Shown here: positions 12,401 to 20,700 of the stretch, piece after piece
Layout of the letters: every line of letters starts with the position of its first letter
How positions within the stretch are numbered: position 1 is the first letter of the stretch
NCBI GenBank assembly: GCA_012845835.1
Contig: JABAKD010000011.1
Location: 7,316,381 to 7,380,380, forward strand
From: Undaria pinnatifida
Lineage: Eukaryota; Sar; Phaeophyceae; Laminariales; Alariaceae
Direction of reading: 5' to 3'
DNA: 64,000 nucleotides
Notes under the pieces: generated by a model
The model's input: the letters and a program-made list of their open reading frames with translations, nothing else
Told to the model about the DNA's origin: nothing
Database searches by the model: none
Program-made: the position numbers and the translations under genes

Positions 12401-14241
12401 GTCCGCATGCCCCCTTCCCCCCGCAAATATCGCACGTACTGCCGTTCACAACGTGACATCAACAAGCACACAGCACAGCGCAGGGCAATTAGCTCTACAC
12501 AAGCACCTCTTGGCAATATCACAAGGTATCAGTTCCCTTTTCGCACCAAATAATCACGGGCCTCCCTTCCTGCCCCATTTATTTACATGTTTCAGTTGGT
12601 TGCATTCTTTCTTGCGCGAGCGTAGCGGGCGGCGTCAGCAGCCTTGCGGAGCGGAGCCCTGTGATTCCATTAGAACCACACAGAGTACCACTAGGTACCG
12701 TTGGTGCGTGTGTGTACTCGTCTTTTTGCTTTTTCGTCGTTGGTTTTGTTCTCCATCTCGGTCCTCGTCGCGATTTTTTCTTCGCAAACTACACCCGTAC
12801 TACTGCCGATCGAAACGTGACATCGCCAACATACAGCACAGCACAGACAGGGCAATCAGCTCCGCACAAGTAGCTCTTGCCATTATCAAATCGCTAGTCG
12901 CACTAAATCATGGGCCTCCTCTTTCTGCCCCCTTTTATTAGTTGAAATCTTCCTTGCGCGAACGTAGCGGGCGGCGTCAGCCACCCGCGGAATGGAGCCA
13001 CTGTAGCTTATTACAAGTACCAACAAGATTATCACTCCCCAACAACGCAGCTTGCAAAGATAAGTACCAACAAGATTATCACTCCCCAACAACGCAGCTT
13101 GCAAAGATAGTACTGACCCGAAATTCGTCGAACTCACGGCCGACGTCCTTGAAATATTTTCTAAATAAATAGGAGGCAGTGGCGAGACTTTCGACCAGCT
13201 CTTTCATTGCTTCTCTGCTCTGAATATGCATGTGCATACCGGTAGAAGAGAAAGAGTAAACTTCACGCTCTTCACTCTTCGTTTGCCTCGCGTCCTCCTA
13301 CAAGTGCAGAGCAGTCTACGTACCGCGCTACTGGCCGTCTGCCCACGTTGTTTGCCTGTTGCGTCTGTAGCGACTACCGATTGCTTTATCTTTCAGTACA
13401 TCTATTAATAGCACGTCGTCAGAATCAGCTGTGAGCGGCAGACGCACCCATTGTAGCTAGCAGCGACGAGAACTTCGATAGGCTCGTGTACGATTCCTCC
13501 TTTGCTTTTTGAATATATGTACCTGTACCCGGTACAGCGTACAGCAAGCATACCCTTCCTACGAGTATTCTTTTTCGCTCTGTAAGGCTGGGCGGCTGGC
13601 CCACTAGCCACCTACGTCAGACGCGCACTGACTGCACCAAACCAAACTCTCAACTCTTTTTGCGCATTTTAACTTGGCAGAACCAGAGCATTGCAACACA
13701 CATGCATGCAGGCGGACACATGCATGCAACTTATGTGACCCAACACGAAGCAAAGACACACGCTCCTGCCCCCCTGGGTATGAGCGGAGGCACGAGGCAC
13801 TAGGGTGCGATGACCAGACACTTGAAACGCGCACATACATTACGCCACTCATATCGACGCGATCGGATGACAGGGTTGCCGGCTGGTGACTGGTGACAAA
13901 TATGACCAACCAAGTTGAATAAATACCCAAATCATGATGACACACCAACATCATTGTCAAACAATGTTCGATGGCAGCGGGCCATAAACGCTTCCACCAC
14001 GACCTACATCGACAAGTCGCATGCGCGCGCAGGACACTCACCTGGTGTTGAGGGTCCATGGACTTCGGTGGGAGGATGCAACTGAGGAGGAGAGAGAGGC
14101 AGGCCGGCCTGCTGCCGGAGGCGTCAAAACCCATGCGTGCCCCGCCGGAACAGAGCAGATGAAGATCGAAACCAGGCAGAGAGCCAGCCTGGGGGCAAAG
14201 GAGGAAGAGGGCGCCGCCCCCTTTGCACTCGACGCCGGCAT
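394..14241 (-). CDS. Proton-translocating NAD(P) transhydrogenase, 5' part (7 exons, 3' end outside window)
   Basis: Spliced minus-strand gene; exons in transcript order are 14042-14241, 6597-6842, 4790-4958, 4337-4522, 3252-3353, 1561-1698 and 394-462. All junctions are GT-AG and all phases agree, giving about 370 residues. The enzyme family moves hydride between NADH and NADP+ coupled to proton flow across a membrane. What is visible is the NAD(H)-binding domain [13 protein letters not shown], then [29 protein letters not shown], the Rossmann segment [10 protein letters not shown] with RAYDVRP, and the domain I loop [18 protein letters not shown]. Membrane domain II and NADP-binding domain III must lie left of base 1. 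The N-terminus is a hydrophobic signal peptide followed by a Ser/Arg/Gln-rich stretch, so plastid or endomembrane targeting is likely rather than a plain mitochondrial presequence (inference). Introns run from 267 to 7199 bases and hold mobile elements. Identity is very likely; exon 1 assignment is likely but rests on phase, donor and the absence of another candidate. Confidence 0.88.
463..1560. other. Transhydrogenase intron 6: pyrimidine-rich tracts, CCA repeat and a dispersed element
   Basis: Holds T/C-rich sequence at about 640-780, a (CCA)n/(ACC)n microsatellite at about 958-1060 that makes a spurious Pro-rich open frame, and at about 1205-1500 a member of a dispersed family also seen at 56330-56690 and 61420-61600. 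No further exon was recognised. Confidence 0.6.
1561..1698 (-). CDS. Transhydrogenase exon 6: NAD-binding Rossmann segment
   Basis: 138 bases, 46 codons, phase 0. Acceptor TTGCAG|GTGCTC, donor CTTCAG|GTGAGG. It encodes [20 protein letters not shown] and [20 protein letters not shown]: the GxGxxG dinucleotide-binding motif and following helix. A decayed partial copy of its 5' half lies upstream at 1881-1945. Confidence 0.95.
1881..1945 (-). pseudogene. Decayed partial copy of transhydrogenase exon 6 with its 3' splice site
   Basis: Minus-strand bases 1928 downwards read [16 protein letters not shown] followed by TEEI and a stop, clearly matching [16 protein letters not shown]. The copy keeps a GTTTGCAG acceptor and the repeated CAACAACACAC flank. 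It lies in the intron upstream of the intact exon. The flank near 1753-1790 and 1812-1850 (CCCATGTTTxGATG) is duplicated too, so the duplication was probably tandem. Homology stops mid-exon. Confidence 0.8.
2453..3228. mobile_element. Foldback (long inverted repeat) element in transhydrogenase intron 5
   Basis: Two arms of about 385 bases meet near 2846. The outer tips are CAATGTGTT at 2453 and AACACATTG at 3228. Inside, AGCCTGATCGGCGCCCGCC and GACGCTGTCGTTGATTT occur on both arms in opposite orientation, and so do CCAGCC/GGCTGGGATCTTCCGGAA further in. The arms have diverged by substitutions and small indels, so the insertion is not recent. No transposase is present, so it would be non-autonomous. 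No clear target-site duplication was seen. A related fragment lies at about 1990-2060. Confidence 0.8.
3252..3353 (-). CDS. Transhydrogenase exon 5
   Basis: 102 bases, 34 codons, phase 0. Acceptor CATCAG|GCTAAC, donor GCCAAG|GTGAGC. It encodes [18 protein letters not shown] and then [11 protein letters not shown], the segment before the Rossmann strand. A foldback element ends only about 24 bases into the downstream intron. Confidence 0.93.
4337..4522 (-). CDS. Transhydrogenase exon 4
   Basis: 186 bases, 62 codons, phase 0 at both ends. Acceptor CGACAG|GTGGAA, donor CTCGCAG|GTAAGG. It encodes [20 protein letters not shown] through [27 protein letters not shown], typical of domain I (compare A-x-D-x-I-P-R in PntA). 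Confidence 0.93.
4523..4789 (-). repeat. C-rich simple repeats filling transhydrogenase intron 3
   Basis: On the coding strand this 267-base intron is runs of CCCTCC, CCCACC and CCCATCC, so nearly the whole intron acts as pyrimidine tract before the acceptor at 4523. Confidence 0.6.
4790..4958 (-). CDS. Transhydrogenase exon 3
   Basis: 169 bases. The first base completes Arg149, and 56 codons follow, from [16 protein letters not shown] through [16 protein letters not shown] to SDIVVK. Acceptor CTTAAG|A, donor GTTAAG|GTGAGC. It aligns with animal NNT around ERRVALSPAG and the bacterial PntA equivalent. Confidence 0.92.
4959..6596. other. Transhydrogenase intron 2
   Basis: G runs (plus strand) at 4970-5090 are followed by unique-looking sequence, a (CAA)n run near 5492-5521 and a (GTT)n run near 6214-6240. 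The segment at about 5990-6150 is related to 48840-48970. A degraded piece of the CTCACAGCTG/TTTGCAAGCT family lies near 5735-5765. No exon seen. Confidence 0.5.
6597..6842 (-). CDS. Transhydrogenase exon 2: linker and start of domain I
   Basis: Acceptor CCTCCACAG precedes G CCA GAA; donor is CGGAG|GTGCGC. After PERDAG come four Arg and six Gln from CGG and CAG trinucleotide runs. A linker follows, then [22 protein letters not shown], which matches the start of NNT/PntA domain I. Trinucleotide-run length may vary between strains. Confidence 0.85.
6845..7085 (-). repeat. (AACCCC)n-type interstitial repeat next to the exon 2 acceptor
   Basis: The plus strand reads GGGGTTGGGGTTGAGGTCGG with variants for about 240 bases, a degenerate hexamer array that could form G-quadruplexes on the plus strand. 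In the sense of the gene it is C-rich and runs into the 3' splice site at 6843. It resembles ciliate-type G4T2 telomere repeats but is internal and degenerate. Confidence 0.75.
7848..8110 (+). mobile_element. Dispersed element, CTCACAGCTG/TTTGCAAGCT family, dimer-like copy
   Basis: Starts with the recurring ACACTCCAGCTGTG tip followed by GAGATCGA, TTTGCAAGCT and a GATCGCGCGTATTACGG core, with the first module repeated twice. Other copies lie at 10080, 11440 (inverted), 16185, 49990-50150 (inverted), 52745-52815, 54815-54885, 43390-43460 and 62812-62965 (inverted). Short length and lack of coding suggest a MITE-like or other non-autonomous element. Confidence 0.65.
8828..9190 (+). mobile_element. 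tRNA-derived SINE-like element, copy 1
   Basis: The 5' part has a B-box-like GCGGGTTCAAGTG near 8886, then GGTGCATACTCGT and GGGACTC. The downstream body (AAGCGCGAGAGC, GATGAAAATC, GACGAGCA, ACCCTACGCG, CCTGTGACCACGGCTTGTCC) matches the reverse complement of 60160-60470 in the same order. A third, partial copy is at 57300-57510. A pol III-like head plus shared body fits a SINE; no full tRNA fold was established. Confidence 0.55.
9330..9510 (+). repeat. Dispersed repeat, copy 1 (second copy 57060-57190)
   Basis: Shares ACCACAGAGCTCGTCT, GGCATCGGCGCGGACACTGG and GTGTGAAGAACACGCACAC-like blocks with 57060-57190. A local tandem copy of GAAGAACACGCACACTATT lies at 9437 and 9470. Confidence 0.5.
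10080..11450. mobile_element. Composite foldback element with ~360-base arms
   Basis: The left arm at about 10080-10440 and the inverted right arm at about 11085-11450 share, in mirrored order, CTCCAGCTGTGAG, TTTGCAAGCT, AAGGATATAGGTCGGCGACT, ATCAGGGTCAACAGG, GGAAACTATAAAACCCG, GACAAAATCTGACAGCTGTG, ATAACCGG and GGACGTGGGGGCCTGGTTTTG. Between them are poly-C/poly-G runs and two further tandem modules (TGATAAACTGGTGCATT and TGATAAACAGGTGCATT) ending in GAGCTGCCCCGCCCG. No transposase. Confidence 0.75.
12349..13005 (+). repeat. Two-copy tandem duplication, unit ~355 bases
   Basis: GTGTACTCGTCTTTTTGCTTT, CGCACGTACTGCCGTTC/CCGTACTACTGCCGATC, AACGTGACATC, GGGCCTCC and CTTGCGCGAGCGTAGCGGGC/CTTGCGCGAACGTAGCGGGC occur twice in order. 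It overlaps a long open frame that I read as chance. Confidence 0.65.
13015..13110 (+). repeat. Two-copy tandem repeat, unit 48 bases
   Basis: GTACCAACAAGATTATCACT through CAGCTTGCAAAGATA is present twice almost perfectly. The second copy continues into the end of a CTCACAGCTG/TTTGCAAGCT family element. Confidence 0.75.
14042..14241 (-). CDS. Transhydrogenase exon 1: signal peptide and transit region
   Basis: Starts at the ATG at 14241 and ends AAC ACC AG before GTGAGT. It encodes 66 residues: a short basic N-terminus, a hydrophobic core at about residues 19-31 ([13 protein letters not shown]), then [11 protein letters not shown] and a Ser/Arg/Pro-rich tail without acidic residues. The A|W step resembles the stramenopile ASAFAP plastid motif, in which Trp can replace Phe. 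The two leftover bases AG join the G of exon 2 in frame across a 7.2 kb intron. Confidence 0.7.
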
Positions 14242-14703
14242 GCTTTTCTGCCTATACGGGACTCCGGGCTGCTGTAATTATCACGCGGAGGCAAGGTGTT
14301 GGGACTGGCTTCCCTGGCAACGAGATTGGACCTCCCTACGAACGTACAGCAGTAGGCTACGGAGAGGTTTGTGATAGCCTACTCGTTTGGCTCATAAGAA
14401 GACAAGACACAACAACGCTTGTGGAGGGGACACGAGGGAGAAAGTTCGTGCTGCGATTAATGTGCAGGATAATGGAAACAAATAATTGGTTAAAACTATC
14501 CCGTTATACGATATGTATTGGTTGTTTCAGCCCGAAGAGTGTAGGGGAATCTTGGGTCCCCCCGCGTCCCAAGAAGAGTGAACGCCGCAAAAGAACCTGG
14601 CCGCAAACGAGCGAGCTTCTTCTCAGCCAACACACACGCCGTGACGCCGTGGTTGCTGCTGCACATCCTTCCCAAGGCCTCCTCGCGCAAAGGACTCTCC
14701 TTC
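14242..14703. promoter_or_regulatory. Head-to-head promoter interval between transhydrogenase and FNT genes
   Basis: The 462 bases between the two divergent start codons must contain both 5' leaders and the shared promoter region. I see no canonical TATA box. Sequence is unique-looking and moderately GC, unlike the repeat-rich flanks. Both genes start with presequences of the same plastid-like design, so co-regulation is plausible (inference). Confidence 0.6.
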
Positions 14704-14761
14704 ATGATGCTCGGCCTGGTACAGTTTGCCTTGGCGACGCTAGCCCTGGCCTCTTCCGCAG
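14704..14761 (+). CDS. FNT exon 1: signal peptide
   Basis: ATGATG start, 19 codons plus G before GTACGT. It encodes a hydrophobic segment ending LASSA. The leftover G joins CC of exon 2 to make Ala20. Confidence 0.75.
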
Positions 14762-17700
14762 GTACGTGCTGTAGACAAGCAAAGCTTCTTTCCAACTTCT
14801 GCTATTTATAGAACAAGAGTTTCCCTTTGCAACAAAACCGAGAAAACACAGTAAAACATGTGGTGCACCTATGTTCGGGTTTCTGGTAGGGTGACCCTTT
14901 CACGGGCCACCTCTCTCCACGGCAGCACCACTGCTGCAGCATGCGCTGCTGTTGAGAGGCAGTAAGGCACCACTGCTGCTGTGCTGCAATGCTCCAAGTC
15001 GAACCGACGAGTCGTGGGTCCCACACATCAAGGCTCGCGTTTCTCCTGCGACATGCCCAAATCAGAGCATCCCACCGGTTCAAGGGCCGTTGCCCGGTTG
15101 CGTATTTCCGAGACTAGAGACCCGGTTGTACCTGATGATACCACCCACGGCAATTCTGCGTCTGGTGCTCTTCTCTCACTGACTGTATATACTTATCATT
15201 TCCTCGCCTTGGCCTCAGTTTTTGCGCCGACTAACCAGAAAAATCTGCCCCTTCTGTTGTGAACCGCCTCTGCCCTTCCACGTGCCAACAGCCGCTAGCT
15301 CGGCTCCTGTACCTGGATCTGCTTGGGTTCAGGTGAGCCAACATCACCAAGACGACCTTTTAGCACTGCACTCCCGTTGTGGGATCAAATCACTTGGATT
15401 TAGAGCTGGATTTGTGGTTCCGTGACAGCAGTGCAGTAGGTAAAAGACCTTGTTAGGCTTTGCGCGCTGAGTTCGGGGTAGATTGAGTAGATTACTGGAA
15501 AGCCGGAAGGCGGTGATTGAGATCGCGGCGCTCTTGTCCGCCGACGTGTCCTATAGTCTAACTCTCTATTTCTTCCTCTTTTTCTCCACTTCTCTGGTGC
15601 TTCTGGAGAGCTTCGGCGCGGCGACCGAACTAATGTTGAGTTATGCCCACAGGCACAAAAATGACGGTGCATGGTACAACGCAACGTGCTTGCGAGTACG
15701 GAACATGAACATCAGTCATGTTTTATGAAATTGTGCGGTGGATATTTGTCTGCGTTGTTACTTGCCGTAGATAGCAGCTATTTAATACTTCGAAGTAAAT
15801 GGCAGCTCCAAACAAAAGCGGCCTTCCTATTATATCCCTGGCATCCATAAAAATGCCAAAGCCAAGTGTGGCGAAAATGGATTCCAGCGCTCGCGGCACA
15901 TCCACACACCCTACAGCAGCCTTACTGCAGTAACATATATACAGCAGCAGTGTCCAGCTCCGTGGACCATCGTGTGCGCCCGCTGCCCGTCGTCGACTCT
16001 ACGTACAACACAACAGCGTATGGCACCACCTGTATTTATGGTGTACTTCGTGTATGTACAATGGATGATTTTGACACATTTATTGGTTCTGTAACTGGAG
16101 ATGGAGAAGGCAGGAGGGCTAAATACTCTAAGCTCGTACTACAGCCAACAGGCCATTTGTTGGTCATGATAATGAAAAAAAAAGAAAAAAAATCACTCTG
16201 GCTGTGAGATCGAAGATTTCGTCGAAACTCATCTTTGCAACCTGTGTGTGATACTCCGATCGCGCGTATTGCGGGTTGTGTGTCCTCATTAAGGATATAG
16301 GTCGGCGACTGCCCTTGGAACTACAGGGTTGCTATCAGGGTCAACAGGGTGATGTTAGTCAGTCTGTGCGCGGAAACTATAAACCCGTTTTTTGGGGGGA
16401 CAAAATCTGACAGCTGTGGAAGGAAATGCATCAGTTTATCAAGTGTATCCTACAAGTCGTATAACCGGCGAGGGGAGGACAGAGTTTTGAAAGTCGTGGG
16501 GGCATGGGTCTGAACAAAAGTCAGCGCGGGGGGGGGGGACGGGCGGGGCAACTCAATCTGTGCGTGGAAACTATAAATCCTTTAAGGGGATAAATCTGAC
16601 GGTTTTGCAAGGAATGCATCTGTTTATCATGTATATCCTGTAAGTCGTTCAACCAGTGAGGATCTGACCCTCCGCCCCCAACCACCCGTCCTGTTTTTCG
16701 TTTTGCTCGTTCCCCTCCCAACCTTTGCATCCTCTCATTTTTAACTACGCCCAGCGCTCCGCCGCCCCCGCCACGAGCGGCGCCCTTAAGCCTGTCGAGG
16801 CGGCCTTGCTCGCCCGGGGGGGAGACATCTTGCCGCCCCCGGCACTGTACGCCAATGCCGTTGAGATCGGTGCTAAGAAGGGTGCGGGTGCGCCGGTGGA
16901 CACCTTTCTCCTCGGTATTATCTCGGGGTGCCACATCGCCTTTGGTGGCCTGCTGGCGGTGACCATCGGGGGTAGCCTCCCCGCCATGAAGGTGTGGGGG
17001 GGGGGGGGGGGGGGGACGGAGAGGGGGGGGGCAGTACTCATTCCATGCATAGCCGAAGTGTCAAGACCCTTGACTCTCGCATCCTTGCAATGCCGGGACG
17101 GGGCATGTCGGGTTTTCACTCACCAGGCATACATCGCATCCACCAAGCGCGAAGCGCCGTGAGGTGTTCGGCGAGTCGCATGGAGGGTGATCTGCATCCT
17201 GCGAAGAACCTCTTGCGAGGCGAGCTTCCGCGCCTTGTGCACTCGTTCTTGCATATCGGATGACATCTTCGAATGGGTTTATTTATTTTCTGGTGTGGCC
17301 ACTTCTAGAAACAGTAATGGAAAAAAAACGAATAAAAAGGACGGTACCCTGTGGTCTAGCTCCCGTAGTGAAAGGCGTGTTTTACAGCGGCGATGCCAAC
17401 CGACGCCAACCCCAGCAAGAACGGAAGGGGAGGGGGGGGTGTTGGTTATGTAGCACTACCCACCGGGCTAAGTACACACGTGACTACGTGGGCCAGTGGG
17501 TAGTTCTACTTAACCAACAGGGGGGGGTACTAATTATTGATTTAACCATTGACCACGCACCCCTTTGGAGACGGAGCACCGTTCCTACTCCAAATGGAGA
17601 CACCTCCAACATTTGGGCGCTCATTACGTGTCTTCCATATATCAGGTATTCTTTTTCTTTTTATTTTACCTCCTTCCTCTTTGGCCGTCTGTTTCCACGA

Positions 17701-20700
17701 TCGATCTCCTAGGATAGCTATCATTTTCTCGCTACTATCTAAGGTACCAAACTCATCCATGTCGGGAAGGGAAGAGGTAGCAGAGTAGAGTATGACATAG
17801 TAGTCTATAGCGGTGGGGTAGTCATTACTCGTGGTCTAGTCGGAGACCATTGAAGTACAGTCTTGAGAGTACCTAGTAGAGTGTTAATGATGAAGTGGAG
17901 TAGGGTAGAGTAATTGAGCAGTAGTCCGCCGAGATCGATGCTAAGAGCTCTGCTAGTGCGCGGTGGATACGTGCGGAAATCCTGGGTATTCTGTCGGGGT
18001 GTCGCGTCGCGTTAGGTGGCCTGTTGGCCGTGACCATCGGGGGTAACCTCCCGACCACGAGGTGTGGGTGGGGCTGGGGGAAGGGGCTGGGGGGGCGGGT
18101 AGAGTGGATTAGTAGAAAGTATTATAGTAGCCTGGAGCAGTAGCCTAGAGGAGTAGAGTAGAAAACAATATTGGAGTATATCATTAGAATGCAGTGAAAG
18201 CAGAAGACTATAAAGTAGAGTACAGTAGTTTAAAGTTAAAGGAGAAGAGAGGGGAGTGTACTGCAACACAACCTGTGCAGTACTGCACCGTACTGTGCCG
18301 TTTTATGCTGTGCTGTGCTGTGCTGTGCTGTGTTGTGCTGTGCTGTGCTGTTATGCTGTGCTGTGCTGTATTATGCTGTGCTGTGCTGTGTTATGCTGTG
18401 CTGTGTTGTGCTGTACTGTACTCTGTGCTGTGTTGTGCTGTGTTGTGCTGTGTTGTGCTGTGTTGTACTGTACTGCTGTACTGTGTTGTACTACTGTACT
18501 GTACTGTACTGTACTGTACTGTACTGTACTGTACTGTACTGTACTGTACTGTACTGTACCGTACCGTACTGTACTGTACCGTACTGTACTGTACTGTACT
18601 GTACTGTACTGTACCGTACTGTACTGTACTGTACTGTACTGTACTGTACTGTACTGTACTGTACTGTACTGTACTGTACTGTACTGTACTGTACTGTACT
18701 GTACTGTACTGTACTGTACTGTACTGTACCGTACCGTACTGTACTGTACCGTACTGTACTGTACTGTACTGTACTGTACTGTACTGTACTGTACTGTACT
18801 GTACTGTACTGTACTGTACTGTACTGTACTGTACTGTACTGTACTGTACTGTACTGTACTGTACTGTACTGTACTGTACTGTACTGTACTGTACTGTACT
18901 GTACTGTACTGTACTGTACTGTACTGTACTGTACTGTACTGTACTGTACTGTACTGTACTGTACTGTACTGTACTGTACTGTACTGTACTGTACTGTACT
19001 GTACTGTACTGTACTGTACTGTACTGTACTGTACTGTACTGTACTGTACTGTACGGCTGTACTGTGTGTTCTGTACAGTACCTGTGTGTTCTGTACAGTA
19101 CCGTACGGTACCGCTCCACTCACCGGCCACTAAACACGAGCGCCTACGATAATTACTATTATGACATCATGGGTACGTATCAAACTCTCAGTGCGTAGCT
19201 CTGCCGTTTGTTGCATCATAGCTCTAACCCATTCGACTTCCCCTTTAGGGAGAATCTGCGTCGGCAGATACTACGATTTTCAGATGAATCGTTTTCTCTT
19301 CACCTCCCCCCCCTCCCCCCCCTCCCCCAAGATTAACTCCTACCCTTGTATAAAAGTGCGCCCTCGTTTGCAGGGACAAGGTGGGATGATTTTCGCAGTA
19401 GAAACATAGTTTACCTTATACTTCTCGCATGCATTGCTTTTTTTCGACCCGCTTGAACACAGACCGCAAACCCAGGTCTGCAGAAGCTCCTCTTCGGGCT
19501 CTTCGGGCTCCCGTTCGGGTTGTACATGGTGCTCACCTCTGGTGGGGAGCTTTTCACCGGCAACACGGCTTTTCTAACTGCCGCTGTCATCGAGGGAAGA
19601 GCCACCGTCCAGTGAGAACGTTGTATTTTTGTGTTTGCGTCGGCGTTTATTTTATTTCCAAGATTTTCAGCAGTAGCAGCAGCAGCAGCAGCAAATGTAG
19701 GAATTGTGTGTACGGTGTACCTGGTAGTATGATTTATGAACTGTGATGGATAATGTGTTATACCCTGGCACGGTGGTTTGAGAGGCTTTGCCGTCGACGT
19801 TAGTCAAGGTGATGCACGGTGCGAGAGGATAGCCTGGAAGACGAAGTGCTTCCGAGATGTATGTAGAGAAGATGTTGAATAGTACAACGGTGGCGCTTAA
19901 TTTGGCCAATACACACAGATATAAACCGCAAAGTTGCAAGAGCCCAGACGACGGCTGCTTCCCAGAGATGACCAGGACAGCTATGATCCGGAAAGATCTA
20001 CAAGAAAGAGCCACACGAGAGAGTGAACTACCTGGATATCAAGCGGAGAATCCTACCGAAGTAATTCCTCCGCACACATACGTACGTTACACTCGAACCG
20101 ACACATATGAGATAAACGATACACAAGAGCAGTGCTACTGAACATTGACTCATAATGGCTGTGCTAACATTTCCATAACATGAACACTTGTCAGTAGTTG
20201 GTTTACCGGAATCTCGTACCAGATATCTTTCTGAGCGGTTTATGTGTTTGTGATGTTTTGGCGGGGAAGCGTTGTGTGTATACGTATAATACTTCCAGAG
20301 GGACAAAGTTAACATTTGTAACTCCTATACACCCTACCCTACCCTACCTTACCCTATCCTACCCCACCCTAACCCACCCTACCCTAACCTACCCTACCCT
20401 GCTCTGACCGACCCTACCGTACCCTAGCCTAGCCTACCCTACCCTACCTCACCCTGCCTTACCCTACCCTACCCTATCTTACCCTAACCTCTCTTACCCT
20501 ACCCTCTCTTACCCTACTCTACCCTACCCTACCCTGCCCTACCCTACCCTACCCTACCCTACCCTGCCCTGCCCTGCCCTGCCCTGCGCTGTCCTGCCCA
20601 GGGGTCTGCTGAAGAACTGGACCCTCTCCTACGTCGGGAACCTGATGGGCTCTTTGCTGCTGGCCAAGCTGGTCACAGCGGCGGGGCTTAACTCGGCGCC

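Larger units (their letters stand above)
7086..14041. other. Rest of the 7.2 kb transhydrogenase intron 1: nested mobile elements
   Basis: Contains elements listed separately (7848-8110, 8828-9190, 9330-9510, 10080-11450, 12349-13005, 13015-13110), C runs near 9908, 10475, 10640 and 10770, and a GCAGCGC-type pentamer-rich stretch at about 11925-12050 and 12200-12290. I saw no coding exon on either strand between 6842 and 14042. Confidence 0.5.
14762..16754. other. FNT introns 1 and 2
   Basis: Intron 1 (14762-15291) has a short CTGCTG/CAGCAC-rich stretch around 14920-14990. Intron 2 (15333-16754) carries a dispersed element at 16185-16680 and otherwise unique-looking sequence. No other coding signal seen. 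Confidence 0.5.

Noticed and set aside
11811-12941. 376-codon plus-strand frame
   Set aside because: Overlaps GCAGC pentamer-rich text and a 355-base tandem duplication, composition is not protein-like, no family match, and it lies inside transhydrogenase intron 1.
18194-19198. Open frames up to 334 codons (Tyr-Cys-Thr-Val-Leu repeats) on both strands
   Set aside because: They come from a pentamer satellite; a 5-base period lacking stops is open in every frame. No gene features.
20326-20600. Telomeric repeat (CCCTA)n
   Set aside because: Period is five, not six or seven, the array is degenerate and it ends exactly at a splice site inside a gene.
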